From Streptomyces sp. I6 (GTDB lineage: Bacteria > Actinomycetota > Actinomycetes > Streptomycetales > Streptomycetaceae): DNA of 64,000 bases. The stretch spans positions 2,819,501 to 2,883,500 of the forward strand of contig RHDP01000001.1 of the NCBI GenBank assembly GCA_003725745.1, read 5' to 3'. Positions 36,267 to 45,272 of the stretch are shown piece by piece. Position 1 is the stretch's first letter, and the number at the start of each line of letters is the position of its first letter. Both the position numbers and the translations under genes were made by a program. The notes beneath the pieces were generated by a model. The model saw nothing but the letters and a program-made list of their open reading frames with translations. It was not told the origin of the DNA and searched no databases.

Positions 36267-36346
36267 TTCACCGGAAGCGGCCCGCGCGCGCAAGAGGTAG
36301 CCCGCCGTGACCGTTTCGCAACCGCGTGCCACTACAGTCAGCATCC

Positions 36347-37495
36347 ATGCCCGACCTCAGAGCCCTGGACCTCACGAACGACCGCCCGGTGTACGTCATC
36401 GGGGCCGGACCCGGCGGACTCGCCGCCGCCGCCGCCCTACGGGAACGGGGGGTGCGGGCGGTCGTCCTGGAGAAATCCGATTCCGTCGGCGCCTCCTGGC
36501 GCGGGCACTACGACCGGCTGCACCTGCACACCACCCGCCGGCTGTCCGGGTTGCCGGGACTTCCTATGCCGCGCCGGTTCGGCAGGTGGGTCGCCCGCGA
36601 CGACGTGGTCAGATACCTGGAGAAGTACGCCGAGTTCCACGAGCTGGAGCTGGTGACCGGCGTTGAGGTGTCCAGGATCGAGCCCGACGGGGCCGACTGG
36701 GTGCTCCATGCGACCGGCGGCCGCCGGCTGACCGGGCGGGCCGTCGTCGTGGCCACCGGCTTCAACCACACCCCCCGCATACCGGACTGGCCCGGGCGCG
36801 AGGTGTACGCGGGCGAGCTGCTGCACGCCTCCGCGTACCGCAACCCCGCCCCGTACGAGGGCAGGGACGTACTGGTCGTCGGGGTCGGCAACACGGGCGC
36901 GGAGATAGCGGCGGACCTGGCCGGGGCGGGAGCCTCGCGGGTGCGGCTGGCCGTGCGGACGGCCCCGCACATCGTCCGCCGCTCGACCGCGGGCTGGCCC
37001 GCGCAGCGCACGGGGATACTCGTCCGTCGGCTGCCGGTGCCGCTGGTGGACGCCGCCGGCCGGCTGCTGGCCCGGATCGCCGTGCCCGACCTGTCGGCCC
37101 GGGGACTGCCGCGCCCTGAGGCGGGGCTGTACACACGGGTCCGGCAGGGCGCCATCCCGGTGCAGGACGTGGGTCTGATCGACGCGGTCCGCACGGGGAC
37201 GGTGGAGCCGGTCGCCGCCGTCGCATCGTTCGACGACGCCAAGGTGGTCCTGGCGGACGGCTCCCGAATATCCCCGGACGCGGTCATCGCGGCCACCGGC
37301 TACCACCGCGCACTGGAGCCGCTCGTGGGGCATCTCGGCGTGCTGGACGAACGCGGCCGGCCGGTCGTCCACGGTGGACGGACCCCGCGCGAGACCCCGG
37401 GCCTCTACTTCACCGGCTTCACGAACCCGATCAGCGGGATGCTCCGCGAAATGGCCCTGGACGCAAGGAAGATCGCAAAAGCGCTGTCGGCGTGA
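36347..37495 (+). CDS. FAD-dependent monooxygenase (flavin-containing/BVMO-like)
   Basis: 382 residues from ATG 36347. FAD-binding VYVIGAGPGGLAAA (about 14-27), GASWRGHYDRLHLHT, ATGFNHTPRIPDW and a second nucleotide-binding loop VVGVGNTGAEIAADLAG (about 183) are typical of class B flavin monooxygenases. The strict FxGxxxHxxx(W/P) fingerprint is altered (LLHASAYRNP), so a plain oxidoreductase is possible. It shares its promoter operator with doxX and belongs to the proposed regulon. Confidence 0.85.
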   Translation: MPDLRALDLTNDRPVYVIGAGPGGLAAAAALRERGVRAVVLEKSDSVGASWRGHYDRLHLHTTRRLSGLPGLPMPRRFGRWVARDDVVRYLEKYAEFHELELVTGVEVSRIEPDGADWVLHATGGRRLTGRAVVVATGFNHTPRIPDWPGREVYAGELLHASAYRNPAPYEGRDVLVVGVGNTGAEIAADLAGAGASRVRLAVRTAPHIVRRSTAGWPAQRTGILVRRLPVPLVDAAGRLLARIAVPDLSARGLPRPEAGLYTRVRQGAIPVQDVGLIDAVRTGTVEPVAAVASFDDAKVVLADGSRISPDAVIAATGYHRALEPLVGHLGVLDERGRPVVHGGRTPRETPGLYFTGFTNPISGMLREMALDARKIAKALSA

Positions 37496-37542
37496 CGCCC
37501 GCGCAGCCGCGCCGGAGGGCGCCCGGCGCCCGTCCGCCGGGC

Positions 37543-37620
37543 AGGCGGACAGGCGGACAGGCGGACAGGCGGACAGGCAGGCGAGCACAGGCGGGCAGGC
37601 AGGCGGGCAGGCGGGCAGGC
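37543..37620. repeat. 8-bp tandem repeats (AGGCGGAC) between convergent genes
   Basis: Four perfect AGGCGGAC units at 37543-37574 degenerate into AGGCGGGC variants up to about 37620. The tract lies between the flavin monooxygenase stop and the stop of the ATPase regulator. Confidence 0.8.
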
Positions 37621-37676
37621 GGCCGGGCACCCTCGTGGGGCGTCAGGCCCCAGACGGCCGGGCGCCTTCCCGGGTG

Positions 37677-38156
37677 TCAGGCGACCGCCGGCGCGCTCGC
37701 CTCGAGTTCGAACCATGTGGTCTTGCCGGTGGCGGTGCGGCAGCTGCCCCATGCGTCGGCGAGGGCGTCGAGGAGCCCGATGCCCCGTCCCCCTTCGGCC
37801 CAGCCGTCGGGCCCGCGCTCGGCCGGGCGACCCGCTGAGCCGCCCGCCGAGCAGCCCGCCGGGCCGTCGCTGTTGGTGTCCTCCACCTCGCAGCACAGGC
37901 GGCCGTCGCGGACCCGCAGATTGAGCCGCAGGGGGCCGCGCGTGTGGCGGACCGAGTTGGTGACCAGTTCGCTGATCAGGAGTTCGACGGTCTCCTCCAG
38001 ATCAGGCAGCTCCCGCAGACCCCAGAGACCGAGCTGGGCGACCGCCAGGTGCCGGGCCCGGCGGACCGAGGCCGGCTCCCGCCGCAGAGGCCAGGAGGTC
38101 TCCCGCTCGGTGGCCCGGGAACGGGGGGACTCCAGCGGCCGCAGGGGCAGCGTCAT
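37677..38156 (-). CDS. RsbW-like ATP-binding regulator (HATPase_c, anti-sigma type)
   Basis: 159 residues from ATG 38156. PLRREPASVRRARHLAVAQL, the N-box LISELVTNSVRHTRG, the G1 region CEVEDTNSDGP and GRGIGLLDALADAWGS make a complete GHKL ATPase domain, though a 25-residue Gly/Pro/Arg insert separates the G1 and G2 boxes. This family acts as anti-sigma or anti-anti-sigma switch kinases in Streptomyces. A 22-bp perfect palindrome lies 125 bp upstream. Confidence 0.84.
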   Translation of the reverse strand: MTLPLRPLESPRSRATERETSWPLRREPASVRRARHLAVAQLGLWGLRELPDLEETVELLISELVTNSVRHTRGPLRLNLRVRDGRLCCEVEDTNSDGPAGCSAGGSAGRPAERGPDGWAEGGRGIGLLDALADAWGSCRTATGKTTWFELEASAPAVA

Positions 38157-38280
38157 CCGGGACCAGAGCACCGCCTGACGGGCGCCGAAGGACAGGGGCC
38201 CGTTCGCCGGACCGCCGTCGCAGGCCGCCGGAGCGCCCCGCCCCGGCCCCCACACGGTTCGACGACGGCACAACCGTGCA

Positions 38281-38302
38281 CGAAGTCCCGTACGGGACTT
38301 CG
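38281..38302. promoter_or_regulatory. 22-bp perfect palindrome
   Basis: The two halves (CGAAGTCCCGT and ACGGGACTTCG) are exact complements with no spacer. It sits upstream of the ATPase regulator and is a plausible dimer-binding site or hairpin; it does not resemble the CTGACG operator. Confidence 0.55.
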
Positions 38303-38431
38303 CCAGGCAGCCGATGGCGCGAGAGACCACGGGGGACCAGTCCTTTCCATACGGCCTGCGGCGCTCGGTGCAACAGGGGAATCGGGCAAACGAGTGGGGA
38401 GCGCACTGCACGGCCGCGCTTCCCCATCAAC

Positions 38432-38447
38432 TGTAGCGCGTACTACA
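38432..38447. promoter_or_regulatory. inverted repeat TGTAG-CGCGTA-CTACA upstream of tetR
   Basis: Five-base arms with a 6-base spacer in A/T-rich DNA, 76 bp before the tetR ATG; TetR proteins often bind such sites in their own promoters. Candidate only. Confidence 0.4.
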
Positions 38448-38522
38448 TTAAAGTGACCCAAAAAGGAAAATACGGACGTGCGGCCCCTTGGGTCACCGCG
38501 CGCCTCGAGCCGAGGAGCCCCC

Positions 38523-39130
38523 ATGCCGCGCCCGCCTGACCTGGCCAAACGCCGACAACTACTCGAGCGGATCCACGACTACGTCATCCGCAACGGCCTG
38601 TCCGGACTGTCCCTCCGCCCCTCGCCACGGAACTGGGGACGAGCGACCGCATGCTCCTCTACTACTTCGGCACCAAGGAACGCCTGATCGCGGAGGTTCT
38701 GGCCATGGACGACCGGCGCCCTCTGCTGCGCATCCGCGACCGGCTGGACGCCGCAGGCCCACCGGGGGACGCCGCAGCCATGCGGCGCCTGATGGAAGAG
38801 GTGTGGCAGCTCTTCACCGCCCCCGACGTCCGGGCGTCCTTCCCCCTGCACGTCGAGGTGATGGCCGACAGCCTGCTCCACCCCGAGCGGTACGGACCGG
38901 TCATGCACAACGCCCTCACCCAGTGGACGGACCTGCTCGCCTCGACCCTCCGGGGCACCGGCATGCCGGAGGACCGCGCCCGGATCCACGCCACCCTGCT
39001 GGTCGGCGCCGTCTTCGGCCTCCAGCTGGCGCCGCTCACCAACGACCGCTGGGATCACGCCACGGCGGCCTACCGAGACCTCCTCGACTGCCTCGAACCG
39101 GCCTGGTGCGCCACCGGCGACACCCGATGA
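38523..39130 (+). CDS. TetR-family regulator, frameshifted in this sequence
   Basis: From ATG 38523 the protein reads MPRPPDLAKRRQLLERIHDY and enters the DNA-binding helices (NGLSGLSLRP), then loses frame at the CCCC run 38618-38621. Adding one C gives LATELGTSDRMLLYYFGTKERL, a perfect TetR recognition helix, and an intact C-terminal domain to 39130, about 202 residues in all. I read this as a base-calling error, but a true pseudogene is possible. Target unknown; candidate operator repeats lie upstream. Confidence 0.78.
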
Positions 39131-39291
39131 CACCCGATGACACCCGACGGCACCGGGACGGCACCCGACGGCCCCGAAGGGCACCCGATATACTTTCATC
39201 ACTTGCGCAATACTGCACATATAGGGAACCGGCCCTGAGGGCGCCGGCGTCGAGGGCTCCGGCGGAGCAGGCCGGACGTGAGGGGTGACGG

Positions 39292-39726
39292 GTGTTCGCC
39301 GATCTGAGTCCGCTGAAACTGGCCGCCCTGGCCACCCTCGCCTTCCTCCTGCTGGGCCCGGAGAAGCTCCCCGGAGCGATCCGGGACGGAATGGCCCTCC
39401 TCCGCGCGGTACGGGAGTTCTCCGGCCGCACCCAGGAGCGGATCCGGTCCGAGTGGGGCCCGGAGTTCGCGGACTTCGAGTTCGGGGACATGAACCCGAG
39501 GACACTGCTGCGCCGGCACATACAGACCGGCGACCCCGACCCCCTTGGGCTCGACGAGATCCGTACCGCCCTCGACCCGAGGCCGGACGTGGCCCGCGCC
39601 GCGGCCACCGCACGCGAGGCGGTGGGCGGCGCCGCGGCCCGGCCTCCGGCACACGACCACTCCCCGGCGAGGGGCCGCCCGGCCGAAGCATCCCCGGCAC
39701 CGCCGTTCGACCCGGACACCACCTGA
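39292..39726 (+). CDS. tatB: TatB-like Tat translocase subunit
   Basis: 144 residues from GTG 39292 with GAGGGG upstream. An N-terminal membrane helix (PLKLAALATLAFLLLGPEKLP) is followed by an amphipathic helix and FADFEFGDMNPRTLLRRHI, the segment that marks actinobacterial TatB. The remainder is a Pro/Ala-rich tail. It is probably a second copy, because the main tat genes are elsewhere in Streptomyces. Short CACCCGAT repeats lie between tetR and this gene. Confidence 0.78.
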   Translation: MFADLSPLKLAALATLAFLLLGPEKLPGAIRDGMALLRAVREFSGRTQERIRSEWGPEFADFEFGDMNPRTLLRRHIQTGDPDPLGLDEIRTALDPRPDVARAAATAREAVGGAAARPPAHDHSPARGRPAEASPAPPFDPDTT

Positions 39727-39877
39727 CCCGGCGCCACCCGGCACCCGGCACCCGACCTGGAGGTACCCCGCTCGCCACCACCCGGCGCCCACCGTGGAGG
39801 CACCCGGCTCGCCGCCACCCCGGCGCCGGGCACCGCCCGCACACCTCGCGGGGCGCGGCGCACGCACCGGCCGCGGC

Positions 39878-40171
39878 TCAGCGGGCGCCCTCCCCGGCAC
39901 CCTTCTCTCCGGCGGCCTGCCGCACGGGGGCCGGATCGCCGGTCGTGGCGGCGACGTCGTCCGGAGCGGAGAGCCGGGGCGCCGTTCCCGGCTCCGGCGA
40001 CCGGGCCGAGTCCGCGCCGTCGTCCTTCATCGCCCTGGCCTCGCTCTTGAGGATCCGCAGGGACTTACCCAGGGCGCGTGCGGTGTCCGGCAGCCGCTTG
40101 GCACCGAACAGCGCGAAGGCGACGGCCACCAGGATCACCAGATGCCAGGGCTCCAGCGCGTTGCGGAACAT
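39878..40171 (-). CDS. tatA: TatA-like Tat translocase subunit
   Basis: 97 residues, ATG 40171 with GAGGAAG upstream. One transmembrane helix ([21 protein letters not shown]) then the amphipathic helix [20 protein letters not shown], a textbook TatA. It faces the TatB-like gene convergently across 151 bp of CACCCGG-type repeats, so the two are not an operon. Confidence 0.85.
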   Translation of the reverse strand: MFRNALEPWHLVILVAVAFALFGAKRLPDTARALGKSLRILKSEARAMKDDGADSARSPEPGTAPRLSAPDDVAATTGDPAPVRQAAGEKGAGEGAR

Positions 40172-40286
40172 GCGCCCACTTCCTCTCCATGCAAGACGGC
40201 GGGGGAGTCGGGGTCGCACCCGCCAGGATTATTGCCATATTGCGCAACCGTACAACCAATCGATGCGATCAGTCGTCCTCTCAGAC

Positions 40287-41540
40287 ATGAGTCGCAGCCA
40301 GACGCCTACGCGCCCGACGACGACCGGCCGCAGGAGGAGCCCGCGCCACCGGAAGGCAACACCCAGGAGGCACGGCCGGACCCGAGGGCACGGCCGCCGG
40401 CGCGCCAGGGCGCTGCTGGCCGTCCCGGCCGCCGTGCTCGCCCTCGTCGTCGCCGCTGCCGGCTGGGCGTACCTCAGGCTGGACGGCGACATCGACACCT
40501 TCGGCGCGGACGGCATCGCCCACCACCGCCCCGAGCAGGGTCCCTCCGAGGCGATGAACGTCCTCGTCATCGGCTCCGACGCACGCGTCTCGGGCAATGC
40601 GGCGCTCGGCGGGGGCGCCAAGGACGACGCGGGCCGCTCCGACACCGCGATCCTGCTCCACGTCTACGCCGACCACCGGCACGCCGTGGCCGTGTCGATC
40701 CCCCGCGACACTCTGGTCGACATCCCGCCCTGCCGGCTCCCGGACGGCACGTGGACCGGCACCCGCAGGAACGTCATGTTCAACGCGGCCTACTCGGTGG
40801 GGCAGACACCCGAGGGCAACCCCGCCTGCACGCAGAACACGGTGGAGAAGCTGACCGGGCTGCGCGTCGACCACACCATCGTCGTCGACTTCAAGGGCTT
40901 CGCGACGCTCACCGACGTCGTGGGAGGGGTACCGGTGTGCCTGCCCCGCGACGTGTACGAGCAGGACCTCGACCCCACCCGCGCCACCCGCGGCAAGATG
41001 CTGCTGCACAAGGGGGAGCAGACCGTCTCCGGCCGCAGGGCACTGGACTATGTGCGCGTCCGGCACGGCCTGGGCGACGGCTCGGACATCGGCCGCATCA
41101 GGCGGCAGCAGGCGTTCGCGGCAAGCCTGGTCCGGCAGGTGAAGAGCGAGGGGCTGACCCCGTCCAAGCTCCTGCCGCTCGCGGAGGCGGCGACGAAGTC
41201 GATGACCGTCGATCCGGGGCTCGGATCCCCGGACAAGCTGATCGCGTTCGCGATGTCGCTGAAGGACGTCGGCCTGTCCGACATCCGCTTCGTCACCGTC
41301 CCCTGGCGGTACGAGGGAGAGCGCGTCGCCCTCGTCCAGCCGGACGCCGACGCCCTGTGGCGCGCCATCAAGGACGACCGGGCCATAGACGGCGGTGACG
41401 TCCGCAGCGGCAGCCCCTCGCCCTCCGCCGGGAAGGCCCGGCCGGACGCGGGCGCCTCGCGGTCTCCGTTCCCGAAGGATGCGGTGGACGGCTCCCGCTC
41501 GGCCGACGACGACCTGTGCTCGGGTCTCTCCTACGGGTGA
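40287..41540 (+). CDS. LCP (LytR-CpsA-Psr) family cell-wall glycopolymer ligase
   Basis: 417 residues from ATG 40287 (an ATG at 40263 is possible; neither has a clear ribosome site). A basic Arg-rich cytoplasmic tail, one membrane helix (ALLAVPAAVLALVVAAAGWAY) and an extracytoplasmic LCP domain: VLVIGSDARV, SDTAILLHV, VSIPRDTLVDIP, LDYVRVRHG and DIGRIRRQQAFAA, with the conserved Arg/Asp residues present. LCP enzymes transfer polyprenyl-linked glycopolymers to peptidoglycan. A Ser/Pro-rich tail ends the protein. Confidence 0.88.
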   Translation: MSRSQTPTRPTTTGRRRSPRHRKATPRRHGRTRGHGRRRARALLAVPAAVLALVVAAAGWAYLRLDGDIDTFGADGIAHHRPEQGPSEAMNVLVIGSDARVSGNAALGGGAKDDAGRSDTAILLHVYADHRHAVAVSIPRDTLVDIPPCRLPDGTWTGTRRNVMFNAAYSVGQTPEGNPACTQNTVEKLTGLRVDHTIVVDFKGFATLTDVVGGVPVCLPRDVYEQDLDPTRATRGKMLLHKGEQTVSGRRALDYVRVRHGLGDGSDIGRIRRQQAFAASLVRQVKSEGLTPSKLLPLAEAATKSMTVDPGLGSPDKLIAFAMSLKDVGLSDIRFVTVPWRYEGERVALVQPDADALWRAIKDDRAIDGGDVRSGSPSPSAGKARPDAGASRSPFPKDAVDGSRSADDDLCSGLSYG

Positions 41541-41543
41541 GCC

Positions 41544-41562
41544 GTGCCGGTCGGGCCGGCAC
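41544..41562. terminator. stem-loop between convergent LCP and P-ATPase genes
   Basis: GTGCCGG and CCGGCAC pair perfectly around the 5-base loop TCGGG, starting three bases after the LCP stop codon. Confidence 0.55.
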
Positions 41563-41577
41563 CGCACACGGAGCACC

Positions 41578-44315
41578 TCACACGGGTTTCCCCGCCGGCG
41601 TTTCCTGCGCTTCCCCCGCCTGGGCCCTCACGCGGCTCCCCCCGCCCGCGCGGTCGTGCGGCGGCCCCGCCGTGCCGCGTCCCCGCAGGACGGTCAGCAC
41701 GGCCGCGTACCCGGCGAGAACCGCGCCGAGCAGCAGGTAGCAGTGGACCGGCAGCGCCGACAGGCCGAGCGGCGGCCCGAGCGGGGAGAGCGGCAGCACC
41801 ACCCCGGTCGCGGCCAGGGCGGCCGCCGCCCAGCCGACCGGGCCGGGCGTGCGGCCGCGGGCGGCGCGGTGGCCCGTGCGCAGGAGCACCATCACCAGAG
41901 CCTGGGTCAGCAGGTTCTCGGTGAACCAGCCGGAGTGGAACGCGGCGGCGCCGCCCGGGCCGTGCGGGGCGAGCGCGAGAACGGCGAGGGTGGCGAGGTC
42001 GGCCGCCGCGTTGAGGGCACCGAAGCCCGTGACGAACCGCAGCAGTGCGCGCGTGTCCAGTGCGGTGGGGCGGCGCAGTACCGCCGGGTGCGGACGGTCG
42101 CCCGCGAAGGAGATCTGGGCCGCGTCGAAGCAGAGGTTCTGCACCAGCACCAGGGCCGGGAGCATGGGCGGGAAGGAGGTGAGCAGACCCACCACGAGCA
42201 CCGCGACCGCGTTGCCGAGGTTCGCGGAGAGGCTGACGCGCAGATACGTGGTGACGTTGCCGCTGGAGCGCCGCCCCGCGTCGACGGCGTGGCCGAGGAG
42301 GCCGAGGTCCCGGTCGGCGAGCACCACGTCCGCCGTCTCCCGGACGACGGGTACGGCGTCGCGCGGGGAGATCCCGACGTCGGCGGCGCGCAGCGCCGGC
42401 AGGTCGTTGACGCCGTCGCCGAGGAAGCCGACGGTGTGCCCGCCGTCCCGCAGGGCGGCGGCGATCCGCGCCTTGTGCTCGGGGGCGCACCTGGCGAAGA
42501 CGGTGGTGCGCCCGGCCGTCTCGGCGAGTTCGCGGTCGCCGAGCCCGTCCACCTGGTCGGCGGTGAGCACCCGGTCCGCGTCCACCGGGATCCCCAGGTC
42601 GCGGCAGGCGCGCACCGCCGTGCCCGGATGGTCGCCGGTGAGGATCTTGACGGCGACGCCCCGGTCGGCGAGTGCCGCCAGGGCACCGGCGGCGGTGGGG
42701 GCCACGGCGTCCCGCAGGGTGACGAAGCCGCGGAAGGTCAGGCCGCGCGCTTGGCGGGGAGCGGACGCCCCGGACAGGCGGGCGGGCCGTTCCGCGGTGG
42801 CCACCGCGAGCACGCGCAGGCCCCGCTCCGCCTGGCGTGCGCCGAGCGCGAGCAGCCGTTCGCGCTCCGGCCCGCTGGTCGCACAGCGCTCCAGCACCGT
42901 CTCCACGGCGCCCTTGACGACCACGGTGTGCGTGCCGATCCGGCCCGGCGTGCGGACGACGGCGACGGCCAGGCGCCGTACCGGGTCGAAGGGCTGCGCC
43001 GCGACCCCCTCGTACGCCGCGGGGTCGCGCTCGTACACCGTCCCACCCTCGTACGCCGCGTCCAGGACCGCCTCGTCGAGGGCGTCCGGTGCGGGCAGGT
43101 CGGCGAGCTGGAGGGTCCACCAGGCGTTCACCGCGGCCCAGTGCAGCACCTCCGGGTCGGGCCGGCCCTCCGCGTCCAGGGCGCGGTAGACGGTGGGCCG
43201 GTCCTGGGTGAGGGTGCCGGTCTTGTCCAGGCACAGCACGTCCACGGCGCCGAGGTCGTGCAGTGCCGGCAGCCGCCGTACGAGCACCCCCGGGTACGGG
43301 CCAGCACCGAGGCGCCCCGCGCCAGACAGGTGGTGACGACGACCGGGAGCATCTCCGGGACCACGGCCACGGCCACCGCGACCGCGAACGGCAGCGTCGC
43401 CGGACCGCCGGGACCACGCAGTGCCGCGTCGGCGAGCAGCACCAGCGGCGGCACGAGCAGCATGAAGCGGACCAGGGCCCAGGAGACGCCGTTGACACAG
43501 GTGTCGAAGGCGCTCGGCCGGCGCCGGGCGGCGGCCAGGGCGCGCGCGGCGGCGAACCGGGTCCGCTCGCCGGTCTCGACGACGACGGCGGTGCCGCTGC
43601 CGGACGCGACACCGCTGCCCTGGAAGCACAGCTGCGGCCGGCCGAACGGGCCGGCGCCCAGCAGGCTCGGCTGCGGCCGGCCGGGCGCGCCGCCGCCCAG
43701 CGGGTGCGCGAAGTCCGTGGCGTCCTTGGGGACCGGGGCGGATTCACCGGTGAGTTCCGCCTGGTGCACATGGAGGCCGTGCGACCTCAGCAGGCGCACA
43801 TCGGCCGGCACCGGGTCGCCGGGGCCCAGCCGGATCACATCGCCGGGCACCAGTTCGTCCACCGGGATCTCGCGCTCCACCGGCGCGGACTCCTCGTCGG
43901 CGCGTCGCAGCACCGTGGCCGTGCTGACGACGAGGGCGCGCAGCGCCGCCAGGGACCGGTCGGTCCGGCACTCCCCGTGCGCGCGCAGCGCCCCGCTGAC
44001 GCCGACCAGGACGAGAACCACGCAGGCGGTGCCCCAGGAGGCCACGACCGCCGAGACCAGGCCCACGCACAGCAGCACGGCGGTGAAGGGGTCGCGCAGG
44101 CCGCGGGCGAAGAGCCGCGGCCAGGACGGTCCCCGATGGGCCGGAACCGTGTTCGGCCCGTAGCGGGTCAGGCGCGCCTCGGCCTCCGCCTCGGTCAGGC
44201 CGCGCGTACCGCAGTCGAGCCGCCGCAGCACCTGCAGGGCGGTCGGCGTGCCCGGCTCCGCGCTCCCGGCGCCGGAGGACGGGGAGTGCAGGGATGCCGG
44301 GGCCTTCTCGGGCAT
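41578..44315 (-). CDS. mgtA: P-type ATPase, P3B/MgtA-like, frameshifted in this sequence
   Basis: About 912 residues across one frame break at the CCCCC run 43287-43291; restoring one base joins LARTRGVLVRRLPALHDLG to the phosphorylation motif LDKTGT. Other motifs: LTGES, VVPEMLPVVVTT in M4, TGDHP, GDGVNDLPALRAADVGIS, and FHSGWFTENLLTQ in the C-terminal helices, which together favour the magnesium-type P3B group rather than heavy-metal P1B pumps. It starts 14 bases after the ArsR gene, so the pair is an operon under metal- or stress-responsive control. Confidence 0.83.
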
Positions 44316-44329
44316 GGGCCGCACGCCGC

Positions 44330-44698
44330 TCAGGCGCCGGTCCGGTGCAGCCGGGCCACCGGTGCGGAAGCCTCTCCGGTGCGGGCGGCGAGTTGCCCCA
44401 CCATCAGCCGGACGACGGTGACGATGTCGGGGTCGTCGACGACGTACACCTGGCGGCGGCCCTCGCGGCGGGCGCGCACCAGTCCGGCCAGCTTGAGCTT
44501 GGTGAGGTGCTGGCTGACGGCGGGCAGCGCCCCGCCGACGCGTTCCGCGAGACGGGTCACGTCGCTCTCGCCCTGGGACAGGGCCCACATGATGTGCAGC
44601 CGGGCCGACGACGCGAGCAGCCCGAAGGCGGCGGCAGCCTCGGCCAGCACCTCTGCGGACGGGTCATCGAAGCCCTCGAGGTCTGCTGCCACAGCCAT
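44330..44698 (-). CDS. ArsR-family metal-responsive transcriptional repressor
   Basis: 122 residues from ATG 44698 (GTG 44710 is an alternative). A winged helix is clear: FGLLASSARLHIMWALSQGESDVTRLAERV, then GALPAVSQHLTKLKLAGLVRARREGRRQVYVV. The strong Cys metal motif ELCVCD is replaced by SQGESD, so any metal site must be elsewhere, for example D/H residues in the last helix. It is the first gene of an operon with the P-type ATPase, suggesting it represses that transporter. Confidence 0.84.
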   Translation of the reverse strand: MAVAADLEGFDDPSAEVLAEAAAAFGLLASSARLHIMWALSQGESDVTRLAERVGGALPAVSQHLTKLKLAGLVRARREGRRQVYVVDDPDIVTVVRLMVGQLAARTGEASAPVARLHRTGA

Positions 44699-44850
44699 CT
44701 CCCGTTCCACCCGATCGTCACCACCGCGCTCGCGCCAGTCTAGGCGCCTCACCGGGAAGGCCCCGGCGTCCAAGGGACGGGCGGCTGACGGCCTCCCTCA
44801 CGGCCTCCGGGCCGGGGCGAGCCGGGTCCGCACCCGCCTGCGCACCGGCT

Positions 44851-44886
44851 CACCTGCGCACCTGCGCACCTGCGCACCTGCGCACC
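44851..44886. repeat. 8-bp tandem repeat (CACCTGCG), 4.5 copies
   Basis: Perfect tandem units in the spacer upstream of the arsR gene. No function is apparent. Confidence 0.8.
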
Positions 44887-45199
44887 GGGCCTCACGACCG
44901 TCCGGGCGGGGGCCGTCACCGGTCCGCCTGCCGCAGTCCCCACCCCTGCCCCTGCCCCTGCCTCTGACCCAGCCCGCAGGACCGCACCACCGCCCGCCCG
45001 AGGCCCCACACCGGTCCACGCGCCCCTGCCGGCCGGGGGACTCTCCACCGTCGGTGTTCCGGCCGACCACTCCCCCGCATCCGGCCATCCTGCGCCAGGT
45101 CCTCCCCGGAGCCGGTTGCGCCCCGGGCTCTCCGGGCAGGCATCCCCGCGCGCCCGGCCCGGCAGGGCTTCCACGCCCTTTCCCACGTCCGGACAGTTC

Positions 45200-45214
45200 C
45201 TGACATGCCGTCAG
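45200..45214. promoter_or_regulatory. operator CTGACA-TGC-CGTCAG
   Basis: A one-mismatch palindrome, the distal of two sites upstream of the NDP-forming acyl-CoA synthetase; the centres of the two sites are 24 bp apart. Confidence 0.68.
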
Positions 45215-45223
45215 TTCTGTAAT

Positions 45224-45238
45224 CTGACTATGCGTCAG
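45224..45238. promoter_or_regulatory. operator CTGACT-ATG-CGTCAG
   Basis: A one-mismatch palindrome 34 bp upstream of the acyl-CoA synthetase start; the proximal of two sites. Confidence 0.68.
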
Positions 45239-45272
45239 TAACTTCGCCGACGAGCAGGGAGCGGGCGGAACG

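Larger units (their letters stand above)
38157..38522. other. 366-bp divergent region with several inverted repeats
   Basis: Between the ATPase regulator and the frameshifted tetR. It contains a 22-bp perfect palindrome, TGTAG-6-CTACA (38432-38447) and GTGACCC/GGGTCAC arms (38453-38459 and 38490-38496). The last 100 bp next to tetR is A/T-richer. No gene is seen. Confidence 0.55.
44699..45272. other. 574-bp divergent region with repeats and two operators
   Basis: Apart from the ArsR promoter and two operators near 45200-45238, it contains a CACCTGCG 8-bp repeat (44851-44886), CCCTGC repeats near 44940-44965 and other G/C-rich simple sequence. No gene is seen. Confidence 0.55.

Noticed and set aside
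38523..39130. Treating the split TetR and other split genes as pseudogenes
   Set aside because: A single added base at a G/C run restores every conserved motif in each case, so error is the simpler explanation, though not proven.
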